A DNA stretch of 64,000 nt from Haberlea rhodopensis (GCA_907163345.1 CAJQUN010000007.1:2983206-3047205); one strand, 5' to 3'; counted from the first letter of the stretch, positions 11,529 through 23,918 are shown. Numbers and translations are program-made. The notes: generated by a model from the sequence alone, not told the origin.

Positions 11529-13537
11529 TGTGATATCCCCAAAATAAGTAATTGCAATTGGGCGTTAATTATGTTTATGTGATTTTATGGTGATAATTAA
11601 TATCTGTGTTGGCATTAATTATCTTGGTGAAATGCTTAGTCACATGGTAGGAGTGACCCGGTAGAGCATTTCGGGGTGCATGTTATGCAAGTTGGGTAAT
11701 TGGGGATTTTAATGGTTTAAATGAAATGGTTTGTGATTATTTGGGTGAATCATGTTTTAATTGCGATTTTGGTGCATTATGGTAAAATGCCTTCTAAAAT
11801 ATCATGTTGGGGTGTTTTATACACAATGGAATTGTGGGGTGTAATTTAATTAAACCCAACCCACTTATACCCCAATCCCCCTTATACCTTCATTTTCAAC
11901 TTTCCCAAATCAACCACCAAACCCTTCTCCTTCCCCATTTTCGAGTTTGAGCTTAGGGGTGAAGAGAGATCCTTCCAAAAACTTGCTTTGTGGGATTTGG
12001 TGCGAGATTTGGAGTCCCCAAGAGGTATGGATGCCTCCCTATTGTTTTTATTGTGTTTGGATTGAGTTTGAAATGGTTTTTGAAAGGTTTTGAAATGGGT
12101 TTGTTTTGGATTGGTGTGGTTTTGGTTGGGGGTTGGATATATGGTTGTTTTAAGGTGTATTTTGGAGGTTTATGTTGTTATTTATGTTGTTGGTTTGATG
12201 GCTTAAGTGTTGGTATGGATTGGAAGGAATTTTGGAACAAAAATGGAGGATTTTCGGGTTACAGAGGTTGGCGATCGATCGCCCATTTCAGGCGATTGAT
12301 CGCGCACTGGCAGTACGCTTTTGGAGCGCATGGCGATCGATCGCCACTCTTGGGCGATCGATCGGCGAGGTTGGCGATCGATCGCGCCAAGTGTGGCGAT
12401 CGATCGCCGAAGGGTGAAAATTTTGGCTTCGGGCAGTAAGGTTTCGCGATCGATCGCCCGTAACTGGCGATCGATCGCGAAAGACAAAATATGGCATTTT
12501 TGGGTATTTTTGTGGAATTTTTGATATTGGACTATTATTGGCTCCTAATATTGATTTGTGTGAATGTGTAGAACCATCACAGGTGGCCACAAAGCTTAGG
12601 AGATAAAGTCCACGATATCTCCACTTTTGGAACTAAGGTACGTAGTGAGACGTACGGGCATCGGACGGTAAAACGTATTTATTACGCTATAAATTGGTTA
12701 TGCATTATGGTTGCGTATATGGTCTCATTATGCATTGTGGTTGCATACATGGTTGGAATATGCATTATGGTTGCATGTGATTGTGGGTCGAGATTATATT
12801 ACAGTGATGAAGAATACTTGCCGCCTTCATGTCGAAGCGATGATAGAATACTTGCCATTGTCATATTATAGCGATGAAGAATATTTGCCGCAAACATGTC
12901 GAAGCGAAGGATAATGCCGCTGTCATGTTGATGCGAGGGATATTATGCCGCTAATATGTCGAAGCGAGGGGTATTAATGCCGCTGTCATGTAATCTGAGG
13001 GGTATTATGCCACTGATATAATAAGACTGGGATTGGCCATTGGTATACATGGAATGGATGCATGTCATGACATACATTATTGGTGTTATAATCAATTGAT
13101 TGTAATTATGGTACAGGGACAACCAAGGGAGCTTCTATATATGTGTTAAATACAGGAAGTGATTTGCATTTACGGTTTATGCATTGAATTATGATCATAT
13201 TATTGTGAATATGGTTTACATACATGTTCATGGTTTTGGGGTTGTTCCTGTAGGTACTTTTGGGCGTACGGGCTGAGGCGGGTTGATGCGGTGAGCCAGT
13301 GAGGAGTGCTTTTGGCATAGCAGGCCTAATTCTTTTGTATAGTTTCTACTCTAGGAGTAGTGTAAAACTATAGGATTAACATTCAATTGGTTGGGAATGT
13401 AATTAATCCCTTTTGGAAATTTTATTTTGGCCTGTAATCTTAACGGCTCAATACATCAACACGAACATTATAGTCTTATATGCATGTTTAGCTCTATTAC
13501 GCCTTTTATCCGCATTTAAGGAACTAGGGTCCTTACA
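11529..13537 (+). mobile_element. 3' LTR of element 2 (2009 bp)
   Basis: It runs from TGTGATATCC to GGGTCCTTACA, the same ends as the LTR of element A (39208-41260), to which it is clearly related in order of modules. It holds the palindrome array (12272-12477), an exon-like block (12572-12636), the GTACGT inverted repeat (12637-12658), GCCGC/GCGAGG motifs (12830-13010), the ACAGGGACAACC motif (near 13115) and the CTACTC-TAG-GAGTAG inverted repeat (near 13346). The bases just outside, TAATG, would be the right target duplication; its partner should lie left of the window. Confidence 0.88.
12272..12477 (+). repeat. CGATCGATCG palindrome array in LTR of element 2
   Basis: Exact copies start at 12272, 12334, 12355, 12375, 12397, 12447 and 12468. 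An eighth, at 12293, reads CGATTGATCG, a single CpG-type decay. Neighbour spacing is 21, 41, 21, 20, 22, 50, 21 bp. GGCAGT lies in each long spacer (12309 and 12432). Confidence 0.93.
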
Positions 13538-13554
13538 TAATGTTTTTGCTGTCA

Positions 13555-13559
13555 AAAAG
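13555..13559. repeat. Left target-site duplication AAAAG
   Basis: AAAAG abuts the TGTAAGG start at 13560 and is repeated at 22479-22483 after the TCATCACA end, fixing the element limits. The short stretch 13538-13554 between element 2 and this site is part of the insertion target. Confidence 0.9.
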
Positions 13560-16014
13560 TGTAAGGACCCCAAGCCCTTAACCCTTAATTAGTGTATTAA
13601 CCACTATGTGTGGCACATACTTTCAATAAAAAGTCAATCGGGAAGCTCAGATGATACTTTATCATTGCATGGCATTTATAAAAAAATTTCCTTTAACACT
13701 CAATGTTATAAGGTCATCAGCCTAACAACGAAATAGACTCACAAAATTCGCCCAATACCATCCCTTTTTTGCCACTTTTCACATTGTGGACTTTTATAAA
13801 AATTTGGGCAGAGTCTCCCCATAAATAGAGCTATCCCGAAATAAAAGCACAACACATAACATAATTCCCGGCCAGGGAAAACATAATACTCATCAGAAAG
13901 CAGTAATACCAAGTAAATTCCCAGCCAGGGAAGACACCACACATATGACGACATAAATGGGTCTCAACACCCACATAATACACTAACGACTCTCATATCA
14001 TTAGCAATTCTACACAATTGCATGCAACATATAATGAAAGAGAGGAAGGCTCATGCCTTTATATACAACCCATATACAAGAATGTCCGTGCTCACATGCG
14101 AGCATCATAAATGTGTATATAAACCTTGGGTGTATATAAGTACTCTATACGATACCGTGCTCCATCAAGCCCTGGTACCACGATCCTGTGAGTACATCCA
14201 ATCAACAGCTCGAGCTCAGCTCCACAGCCATCGATGCACCTGTTCACCTGCCCCAACAGAGACAGCCCCCAACGGGGTGAGCATACCAATACACAAAATC
14301 TCATAATCACAATAATGAAATTCATAATTTACAACACAAGTAAATATAAATGAATTTTAAATGATACTCCCTGGATGGCAACATCCTCATCCGGGATTCC
14401 GTGTACTGTCCCTGTTCTCACAATCATCAAACTCATCAAATCTCAAAAAATCAGTAAATCAACGCATTGATTAACTCATCGCATGCCTAATACTCGAATA
14501 TCAACAGATAGTGGTTACAACTCATTAAACATGCAAATATAGATATCTCAATATCTAATACTGATTTCACAACCTCGCTATCAATCACAGATAGCTCAAA
14601 TGCCTAGCATTTATTTTACCAATTCTTCATTATACCTAGACATCTCAAATGTCTTATAATGAATACATGATCCCACGATCATTCTCAGGCATCTCAAATG
14701 CCCTACAATGGTCATATAAACCCAGTACCCCATATATCATGTAAGAGTCATCCTACTCTAGTGTCACGCACGCTACAAGCGGCGATATCAAGATTTGGGT
14801 CATTCCTTGGCTATATCAACATATATATATATATAATCCTCATGCGCGATTATTCAATGAAATCAAATTCCATTATGCATTCACAAATGCCCTAATATAT
14901 ATAGAAATGCTCGTACGTCGCACGTACCTTAAATCTCCGAAGTCCGAGCCAAACCTTGCCCGAGTTCCATGCCCCGAGGAATGATGTGCTAACACGATAA
15001 ATAATTCACAATTATTTACGAACATGTAACCCATGCTCAAGCACACCGATAACCCTCAAAATATTGTCAACACACGACAATTAACCTTTTAAAAGACCCG
15101 GGGCAGGGTACAAGCAGGGAGGGGAACGAATGAGACAACCACGAAAATTGTTCAAGGATACCCAACAAAAATCGAACCTTAATCTCACAAATTCGAACCC
15201 AATTAAACACCAATATACCTCAAAAACATGCAATAATCGATTAATTGCAAGAAACAACACCCATGCCAAAAACCCCCAATTTTTCGAAATCAAACCCTAT
15301 AATTTCGAAATAAAATTCGAACCAATACACCACAAAAAGCAGGGAAAACATCACAAGCATGGAAAAAGAGGTAAAGGAGGTTACCCAATCGAAAAAAATC
15401 GGAAGAAATCGGACAAAATCCGATGAACCCTAGAAATTGGGGATCGGCAGTTCCAGCCAAAATTCGACTTCAAAACGCGACGAAACTTCGAATTGACGGA
15501 GGGGAAAGCTGCGCCTCGACGAGACGAAGTCGGTGATAGGTCGCACGCGCCGAACGGCGGCGGGCGAAGCTCCTGAAGCGGCGGGGGAGCTGTAGCAGGC
15601 GGGAGGGCGCGCGGGAAGAGAGAGGAAAAAAATAGGGGCTGAAATGAAATAATTTCGGAAATTTTGGGTTCAATCGGTATTTATAGCAAAAATACCCCGA
15701 AAAATTAATAGCCCCACAAATACATCATGATTCATTAAAAATCATCTGTTTTCAAAAACTCTCTCTCTAACCCCAAAACCCCCTACCGGTGCTCACACAG
15801 CACCCGAGATCCCGAGACACATTAAAAACCCAACTCTTAGGTTTTACACCGTAATGTGAATACAATCTCAACCTCTGGATCCAACGATCCCAACTACCCA
15901 AATAAACGAGCCCAGAAGGCCCAACACCTCGATTAAATTCCAAATCGCCACGTAAAACCACTTTAGGGATTATTAACACTACGGGATTAACACCTATAAT
16001 CCCTGGTCATCACA
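13560..16014 (-). mobile_element. 3' LTR of the LARD-like element (2455 bp)
   Basis: It runs from TGTAAGGACCCC to TGGTCATCACA. It contains TACGTCGCACGTACC (14914-14928), a short version of the inverted repeat found in the Tekay-like LTRs, a GC-rich tract (15480-15620) and repeated words such as CATCTCAAATGCC near 14640-14700. It lacks the CGATCGATCG array. Short open frames inside it are repeated in the other LTR and show no protein family. Confidence 0.92.
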
Positions 16015-16050
16015 ATATCCCCCACTAAAAGAATTTCGTCCTCGAAATTA
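16015..16050 (-). other. Polypurine tract and ATTTCG hairpin of the LARD-like element
   Basis: The minus strand reads TTTAGTGGGGGATATTG directly before the LTR start. It is preceded by ATTTCG-AGGA-CGAAATT, an inverted repeat also seen next to the polypurine tract of element 1 (82-97). Confidence 0.75.
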
Positions 16051-18180
16051 GCACCGGTGTATCACGTAACACCCAGGCTACACTACAATATGAAGCCATA
16101 ACTTCGATGCGGGTCATCCCAAAAGGCAGTCTCTCATGACTGCGAAACAACCGATTACTTACGACTGTAGATCGGACAGTCATCCTTAGTCCTAATACAA
16201 CTAGTAAGAACGCAACCTGAATGACACCTCAACCGTGAGAACGTTGACCTCGTGTCAAACTCTGGAGTGGAATAAACTTCCAAATCCATCATAACGTCAA
16301 AGAGCGTCAGCACAGCTCAACGCTAATAATCCAAAAGCAGTTAGTCAACTGAAACTGTAAGGATTCGAATCGCTCCTGATTCTATCGTAGATATCATTCC
16401 ATGACATCTCTATCAAGACTCACGATGTCTAACATACATCGTTACGAGGGAAACACTAGTATACATACCAAACCTGGTTTCCACTCTCAAACCTCCTCCG
16501 TCGAAGGAGCAGTCGCATCATTGCAACTCAATTGGGCAACTCACGGCCACAGATTCACACAAAAGACATCTCACAAGATGTCCACCTCCGGATGTCCCAA
16601 GAACCACATCCTGGTCGTAATAAACAATCGAGACTCCATAGAGTTTCAAAATTCTGAAAGGGCATGCAATAAACCCATTGCATCCTCAACGCTTGTGTCG
16701 TTAGCGACACTCAACAAATCCGAAATTCCTGCCATGGAGATTCCCAATCTCAAGGTGTTCCATATCTCTCATCAGAGATTTAACCATCCTAAAATAGCAT
16801 AACTCTATGCTTGACAGAAAGGAAATCAATAACTGGTATCCGTATACTCACCGATATACCTGCCTAAGTATTGACATCGCATGCATACTCAATGCACTTG
16901 GCTCGGGTATCTACAACATACCCCTAAGCCCCAAACACAACCGTCAATCCTGAGTCATTCCCATCCAGTGGAGAATGAAAATCGACGATCAACAACACGG
17001 CGTGATTCTCAAAATCAACACCACATGCACCAACTTACCGAATCTTTCAAAGATTCCCCAAATAGGTATAGTACTACCCCCCTTCCTCACAAGGGAAGTG
17101 CCATCGAACTCGAGATCCATTAGTCTCGAACCACTGTTCGGAAAAACTGGATACAATAACACCCATTGCATCCCAAATACACGGATTCCCTTAGATTGAG
17201 TCAATAACGACCTGATGACTCTCTTGTTGGTACTCCAACATCCTGAGCTGTCCCAGACAAGTCTCACCAAGATTAAACACAAACGTATACACGTTTCAGT
17301 GAGGCATGCACAACCTCAGTCTCAAATGACGTGGTGACTACTAGAGTCCACCACAATCCACATCGTATCACCTTACGATTTGCTAAACTTGGTTCCAACG
17401 AGCAGTATAACGGCTCTAGCAAGCCCCTCATGGTGCTGCACACACACGGCAGACAAACTAGTCGCTGCCTCTCTAGGTTCACCTCAAACCTACCAATAAG
17501 ATGGATGTTTCCGCACGGCATACCATACTGTGGGAAGGAAACTCAATAGAGTAGTGGGTCTTTATCCAACATTCCTCTAATGCCGATACACCCTGGACAC
17601 TCCAATGTCCCTATGTACTTAACATAACCTGATCCTACTCCCTTAGGACTCATCCTACACCCTCATGGGTGGTGTGACCATGTCTACCACATGTCACATC
17701 GACAGAAAGCGAGTAATTTCCTCATGATTACTCCTGTCGTCAAATCTCATGGCCAAGAGCCATTCCAACGAGCATACCTCAAGGGTATGACCACTCGTAA
17801 AATGATCACCCCAAACGTAAGCTGCGGTACAATCACATGTACAGCGCATCCAACCATTCCTCGAGCAACCCGCTCGGTATAAGGGTCACGTCAATCGGTG
17901 CCGCACACACCACCTTGTGCTCGGTACTGGCACCCAAGGCATACCACTGAATACGTATACTCAACGCATCGATCATCGTAACGATGATGCATGTCTAATA
18001 AGACATCTCCTACACCATCGTCATCGTCATCCTGTGACGGTACATGCCAACTCATGGCATCTAAGGCATTGTCAACTAGTGACGATACATGTCATCCACC
18101 ATCATGCTAATAAAATAGTCATAATAAAACATGTATATCAACGCATGCCAGATACAATAAAGCTAATAGAATAGCAATAT
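16051..18180 (-). other. Internal region of LARD-like element, no coding seen
   Basis: About 2.1 kb at the 3' side of the element. No reading frame on either strand resembles gag, pol or any domain I know; the open frames are short and end at random. It has moderate GC and no strong tandem structure. It may be decayed coding DNA or filler; I cannot assign it. Confidence 0.6.
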
Positions 18181-18532
18181 CTCATACCTCATCGCTAACA
18201 ATATAGCGGCATACCTGTCTCCGTCGCTCAATAATAGTGCGTAATCAGCACCCATCGCTCGAAGGCGGCAAAATCCTGTGCTGAGTACATAGCGGCACAA
18301 TCCCTCGCTATAGAATCGACGGCATGACACCTCGTCATATAATAAGTGGCATGAAACCTCGCTATACACCTGAGCATGAATCATCGTCCACATAATAGCG
18401 GAAAGAGGCATCGCTATCTATATATACGGCGGCACGAATCATCACCAATAATCACAAAGAGGTGAATCATCATCATCGACACAGCGGGACACATCACCGC
18501 TATCATCCGTGTCCGGCGGTATAAACCATCGC

Positions 18533-18806
18533 CAATCAATATAGCGGAATGAACCGTCGCTATAAATACACCTGGCGGAATGAACCCTCGCCAATCAATA
18601 TAGCGGAATGAACCGTCGCTATAAATACACCTGGCGGAATGAACCCTCGCCAATCAATATAGCGGAATGAACCGTCGCTATAAATACACCTGGCGGAATG
18701 AACCCTCGCCAATCAATATAGCGGAATGAACCGTCGCTATAAATACACCTGGCGGAATGAACCCTCGCCAATCAATATAGCGGAATGAACCGTCGCTATA
18801 AATACA
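18533..18806. repeat. 59-bp tandem repeat array (about 4.5 copies)
   Basis: Units of 59 bp, starting AATCAATATAGCGGAATGAA, repeat almost without change. Each unit alternates GCGGAATGAACC with TCGCT or TCGCC, so it contains two AGCGG...CGCT-type pairs. Confidence 0.93.
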
Positions 18807-19222
18807 AATCGACACAGCGGAACACATCACCGCTACCATCCGTGTCATCACAATGGAATGAATATAAATCGACACAGCGGGACACATCACCGCTATCATC
18901 CGTGTCATCACAATGGAATGAATATAAATCGACACAGCGGGACACATCACCGCTATCATCCGTGTCATCACAAAGGAATGAATATAAATCGACACAACGG
19001 GACACATCACCGCTATCATCCGTGTCATCACAAAGGAATGAATATAAATCGACACAGCGGGACACATCACCGCTATCATCCGTGTCATCACAATGGAATG
19101 AATATAAATCGACACAGCGGGACACATCACCGCTATCATCCGTGTCATCACAAAGGAATGAATATAAATCGACACAGCGGGACACATCACCGCTATCATC
19201 CGTGTCATCACAATGGAACGAA
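18796..19222. repeat. 60-bp tandem repeat array (about 7 copies) with hairpin units
   Basis: Seven near-identical 60-bp units follow the 59-bp array. Each carries GACAC-AGCGG-n9-CCGCT-n7-GTGTC, an inverted pair able to form a small stem. Sixty is a multiple of three and the unit has no stop in several frames. This explains long open frames on both strands here; they are artefacts of the repeat. Confidence 0.95.
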
Positions 19223-19700
19223 TCATCATCCTTTCTTGAGTCAGTCATCATCAGTTATTTTAATGCTTCCTCGCTTTCATAATCTCAAAACAAGCGGTAT
19301 CGCATACTCGCTTCTTCATACTAGCGGTATCTCTTCCTCGCTCAGTATGGTATACCTCGCCTCCATGTGCCAGCGGGCCTCCCCCCTCCCGCTCCACATG
19401 CGCAGCGATAAAGCGTAAGCATTAAAACCTTAACTGTGATCGCCCTGACTCGTGGAATACACCTCTTTATTCCACATCACAATATGCAACAACAATGCAT
19501 AATATGCAACAACAATGCATAATAACATGTATCATAACCGTAATGCATCACATTGCATTCATCATGTGTCACACAGACAAACATGAATACATGTTACCGT
19601 TGGGATACCCGTACGTCGCTTACGTACTCCATATTTCCTGTGACCTGCAACCATCATGGTTAGCAACAATAGCCATATACGCTATGCAGCAATCATCCAA

Positions 19701-20006
19701 TGCATAAATGCAACCACTTGCAAGTCAATACGTATACCAAGACATGTTACCTCGGAAATATCCCTTTACCTGATTCTCTTACAAAATCATATTCCTTGGC
19801 ACATAACACAAGCCAGACATCACTATTAATGACATCCTATCGTGTTCCACACGATTCCTGCAACCACAATGGTTAGCAATACCACTTTTTATATCAGAAA
19901 AAGCACATAAACAACTAGTTGTGTCATACAACATTAATGCCATCATGCATAAGTATGTGCTATCAATAACGTCTTAGGCCCTTAACAGCCCCAAAGAGCA
20001 ACCACT
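19701..20006 (-). other. 5' leader of the LARD-like element
   Basis: About 300 bp between the LTR-like segment and the primer site. It has two related stretches, CCTGCAACCA..ATGGTTAGCA at 19645 and 19857. No coding is seen. Confidence 0.5.
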
Positions 20007-20018
20007 GCTCTGATACCA
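20007..20018 (-). other. Primer binding site of the LARD-like element (initiator Met tRNA)
   Basis: The minus strand reads TGGTATCAGAGC, four bases from the LTR end at 20023, as in the Tekay-like elements. Confidence 0.88.
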
Positions 20019-20022
20019 CTAA

Positions 20023-22478
20023 TGTAAGGACCCCAAGCCCTTAACCCTTAATTAGTGTATTAACCACTATGTGTGGCACATGCTTTAAATAAAAAGTCAA
20101 TCGGGAAGCTCAGATGATACTTTATCATTGCATGGCATTTATAAAAAAATTTCCTTTAACACTCAATGTTATAAGGTCATCAGCCTAACAACGAAATAGA
20201 CTCACAAAATTCGCCCAATACCATCCCTTTTTTGCCACTTTTCACATTGTGGACTTTTATAAAAATTTGGGCAGAGTCTCCCCATAAATAGAGCTATCCC
20301 GAAATAAAAGCACAACACATAACATAATTCCCGGCCAGGGAAAACATAATACTCATCAGAAAGCAGTAATACCAAGTAAATTCCCAGCCAGGGAAGACAC
20401 CACACCTATGACGACATAAATGGGTCTCAACACCCACATAATACACTAACGACTCTCATATCATTAGCAATTCTACACAATTGCATGCAACATATAATGA
20501 AAGAGAGGAAGGCTCATGCCTTTATATACAACCCATATACAAGAATGTCCGTGCTCACATGCGAGCATCATAAATGTGTATATAAACCTTGGGTGTATAT
20601 AAGTACTCTATACGATACCGTGCTCCATCAAGCCCTGGTACCACGATCCTGTGAGTACATCCAATCAACAGCTCGAGCTCAGCTCCACAGCCATCGATGC
20701 ACCTGTTCACCTGCCCGAACAGAGACAGCCCCCAACGGGGTGAGCATACCAATACACAAAATCTCATAATCACAATAATGAAATTCATAATTTACAACAC
20801 AAGTAAATATAAATGAATTTTAAATGATACTCCCTGGATGGCAACATCCTCATCCGGGATTCCGTGTACTGTCCCTGTTCTCACAATCATCAAACTCATC
20901 AAATCTCAAAAAATCAGTAAATCAACGCATTGATTAACTCATCGCATGCCTAATACTCGAATATCAACAGATAGTGGTTACAACTCATTAAACATGCAAA
21001 TATAGATATCTCAATATCTAATACTGATTTCACAACCTCGCTATCAATCACAGATAGCTCAAATGCCTAGCATTTATTTTACCAATTCTTCATTATACCT
21101 AGACATCTCAAATGTCTTATAATGAATACATGATCCCACGATCATTCTCAGGCATCTCAAATGCCCTACAATGGTCATATAAACCCAGTACCCCATATAT
21201 CATGTAAGAGTCATCCTACTCTAGTGTTACGCACGCTACAAGCGGCGATATCAAGATTTGGGTCATTCCTTGGCTATATCAACATATATATATATATAAT
21301 CCTCATGCGCGATTATTCAATGAAATCAAATTCCATTATGCATTCACAAATGCCCTAATATATATAGAAATGCTCGTACGTCGCACGTACCTTAAATCTC
21401 CGAAGTCCGAGCCAAACCTTGCCCGAGTTCCATGCCCCGAGGAATGATGTGCTAACACGATAAATAATTCACAATTATTTACGAACATGTAACCCATGCT
21501 CAAGCACACCTATAACCCTCAAAATATTGTCAACACACGACAATTAACCTTTTAAAAGACCCGGGGCAGGGTACAAGCAGGGAGGGGAACGAATGAGACA
21601 ACAACGAAAATTGTTCAAGGATACCCAACAAAAATCGAACCTTAATCTCACAAATTCGAACCCAATTAAACACCAATATACCTCAAAAACATGCAATAAT
21701 CGATTAATTGCAAGAAACAACACCCATGCCAAAAACCCCCAATTTTTCGAAATCAAACCCTATAATTTCGAAATAAAATTCGAACCAATACACCACAAAA
21801 AGCAGGGGAAAACATCACAAGCATGGAAAAAGAGGTAAAGGAGGTTACCCAATCGAAAAAAATCGGAAGAAATCGGACAAAATCCGATGAACCCTAGAAA
21901 TTGGGGATCGGCGCTTCCAGCCAAAATTCGACTTCAAAACGCGACGAAACTTCGAATTGACAGAGGTGAAAGCTGCGCCTCGACGAGACGAAGCCGGTGA
22001 TAGGTCGCACGCGCCGAACGGCTGCGGGCGAAGCTCCTGAAGCGGCGGGGGAGCTGTAGCAGGCGGGAGGGCGCGCGGGAAGAGAGAGGAAACAAATAGG
22101 GGCTGAAATGAAATAATTTCGGAAATTTTGGGTTCAATTGGTATTTATAGCAAAAATACCCCGAAAAATTAATAGCCCCACAAATACATCATGATTCATT
22201 AAAAATCATCTGTTTTCAAAAACTCTCTCTCTAACCCCAAAACCCCCTACCGGTGCTCACACAGCACCCGAGATCCCGAGACACATTAAAAACCCAACTC
22301 TTAGGTTTTACACCGTAATGTGAATACAATCTCAACCTCTGGATCCAACGATCCCAACTACCCAAATAAACGAGCCCAGAAGGCCCAACACCTCGATTAA
22401 ATTCCAAATCGCCACGTAAAACCACTTTAGGGATTATTAACACTACGGGATTAACACCTATAATCCTTGGTCATCACA
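20023..22478 (-). mobile_element. 5' LTR of the LARD-like element (2456 bp)
   Basis: This is the partner of 13560-16014. Differences are scattered single bases and a few one- or two-base indels, for example in the TATATA run near 21290. It is followed by AAAAG (22479-22483), the right target duplication. Confidence 0.93.
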
Positions 22479-22483
22479 AAAAG

Positions 22484-23267
22484 GCTGCTTAGTTGTTGGG
22501 TCCTCATTACTTAATCCATTATGTATCCAGTTAACATACATATGTGAGTCTGAATTAAGTAAGAACATACACTGATTGAGAGTAATTTACTAGTTAAGTT
22601 GTTACAGTACCAAATCCTGAGTACAAAAACCAACTAAATTTGTTTTCTACATATACATGACATGTAAAATTAACAACCTAAGCCAGTACAACTCTTATGC
22701 AGTGGTTCACCTCGCAGCGGAATAAGACTCACGATTCCCCACGTCTATGCAATCCTACAGAAACATTCACAAAACGTGAGTATAGATAAACAACTATCTC
22801 AGTGCAATATCGAAACACAATATCAATAACAATGATAAAGCTCCTAACTCAAGTCACAAGTCAATCCCAAGCTCAAACCACCAAAAACTTGAAAGAGATG
22901 AAGAGCAGCTTGGTAGAGATTTGTAGGTGTAAAATGGTGTATTATGTGATTCCACCTCCCTAATCCACTTGATATAGATCCTTAGTTCCCTAATTCACTT
23001 GCTATCATGCCATTTAGGGATAATTACATGTTAAGTAACATGTACATGTAAATAAAAGCCAAATTCAAATTCACATGCTAATGCAACCTTAATGAAAGGC
23101 AAAGGCATATGAAATTCATATCAAATGCATACTATAATTCATATCATTTCTTTGCACTACATTTTGTACATCATGTTTCATTCCTTGCCATATATCATTT
23201 CATACATGTATTTCTTCATTATTGGTTCCACCAGAACCCCCCATTAACATACCACCATTTGATATAA
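22484..23267. other. Unassigned non-coding DNA between LARD-like element and copia relic
   Basis: About 780 bp without a credible gene. The minus strand at 22690-22960 looks like the leader or U5 part of some LTR (a T-rich run, then a short GC-richer stretch), but no TG...CA ends or target duplication are clear. It does not match the copia LTR at 29719-31090, so the 3' LTR of that element is missing or replaced. Confidence 0.4.
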
Positions 23268-23918
23268 TTACACCATAATCATATCATACGTGTATACAAC
23301 AAATCGAGGCATGACATTAGTGGTAGGGCGAAGCCTGATTGACCTTTTCCAGAAACAACGAGACCAGTGAGAATTTGAAATAGTACAACTGACCAGTTTA
23401 TTTCCAAGCCTTTGTATATGGCACATAACATCAAATTTTTCTGGGGTGATGATATCAAATGACCCGGCTTTACACAGTAGCCCCTTAGAAATGATATCCG
23501 CCAGTTGTCGGAAATGACTCTTCATTAACACTTTCCTGAACGGAGGTCGTTGAAGGCAATTTGTAGAGTCTGAAAATATGATGCGCATTTCTTCCCTTAG
23601 CTCCACTGGAATAGTGCAGAAATCAGTAAGTCTTATGGAGGGAAGACACAGGTGGGTGGCAAATTCAAGTTGGGTGATTGTAACCAACTGTTCGGAGATG
23701 GATGCCACCATGGAGCCATCAACAACTTTTGCAGTGGCGAAGAACTCGTGTAATTCTTCCTTGTAGAACGTTGGAGCCTGGCTTAGAATCACTAAGAGAC
23801 CGGAGGTATCCAACTTGTGAAACAGTTCCTTTGTCTCTTTATCAGATGATGTGGAGATTGAATGAAAATCCACATGAACAGCATTAGTGATAAAACTTGG
23901 CTGAGCATTCTTCGACAT
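23268..23918 (-). CDS. Env-like / downstream ORF of Sirevirus-like element
   Basis: A 216-residue open frame lies 3' of pol in the copia element, the place where Sirevirus-type elements can carry an extra env-like ORF. Visible blocks are LHEFFATAKVVDGS, ISEQLVTITQLEFA, and KAGSFDIITPEKFDVM near the C-terminus. They recall a family of retroelement-linked proteins that I remember from Lamiales genomes. No signal peptide or membrane segment is obvious. The function is unknown. The C-terminal 30 residues look less conserved and the frame may be truncated there. Confidence 0.55.
   Translation of the reverse strand: MSKNAQPSFITNAVHVDFHSISTSSDKETKELFHKLDTSGLLVILSQAPTFYKEELHEFFATAKVVDGSMVASISEQLVTITQLEFATHLCLPSIRLTDFCTIPVELREEMRIIFSDSTNCLQRPPFRKVLMKSHFRQLADIISKGLLCKAGSFDIITPEKFDVMCHIQRLGNKLVSCTISNSHWSRCFWKRSIRLRPTTNVMPRFVVYTYDMIMV

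Larger units (their letters stand above)
18181..19700 (-). repeat. LTR-like segment inside the LARD-like element
   Basis: This stretch repeats the order of modules seen in the LTR of element 1 (about 5430-5930): many AGCGG...CTCGC pairs, AAGCATTAAAA, ACTCGTGG, then ACATGTTACCGTTGGG, CCCGTACGT-n-ACGTAC (19608-19627). It suggests that part of a Tekay-like LTR was captured and expanded between the primer site and the rest of the internal region. The sequence is diverged, so this rests on motif order, not on an alignment. Confidence 0.6.
13560..22478 (-). mobile_element. Non-autonomous LTR retrotransposon (LARD-like), 8.9 kb
   Basis: This is a complete element with two nearly identical LTRs, a 5-bp target duplication, an initiator-Met primer site and a polypurine tract, but no recognisable gag, protease, polymerase or integrase. 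By eye the LTRs differ at roughly twenty positions in 2.45 kb (about 99% identity), so insertion was recent. Such long non-coding elements are moved by the proteins of autonomous relatives. The primer site and the sequence before the polypurine tract match the Tekay-like elements here, which makes them plausible helpers. Confidence 0.9.

Noticed and set aside
18541..19222. CRISPR-like array
   Set aside because: Units are directly adjacent with no unique spacers, in a plant retrotransposon.
18678..19418. Overlapping open frames of 150-186 codons on both strands
   Set aside because: Produced by a 60-bp tandem repeat, a multiple of three without stops; no domain.
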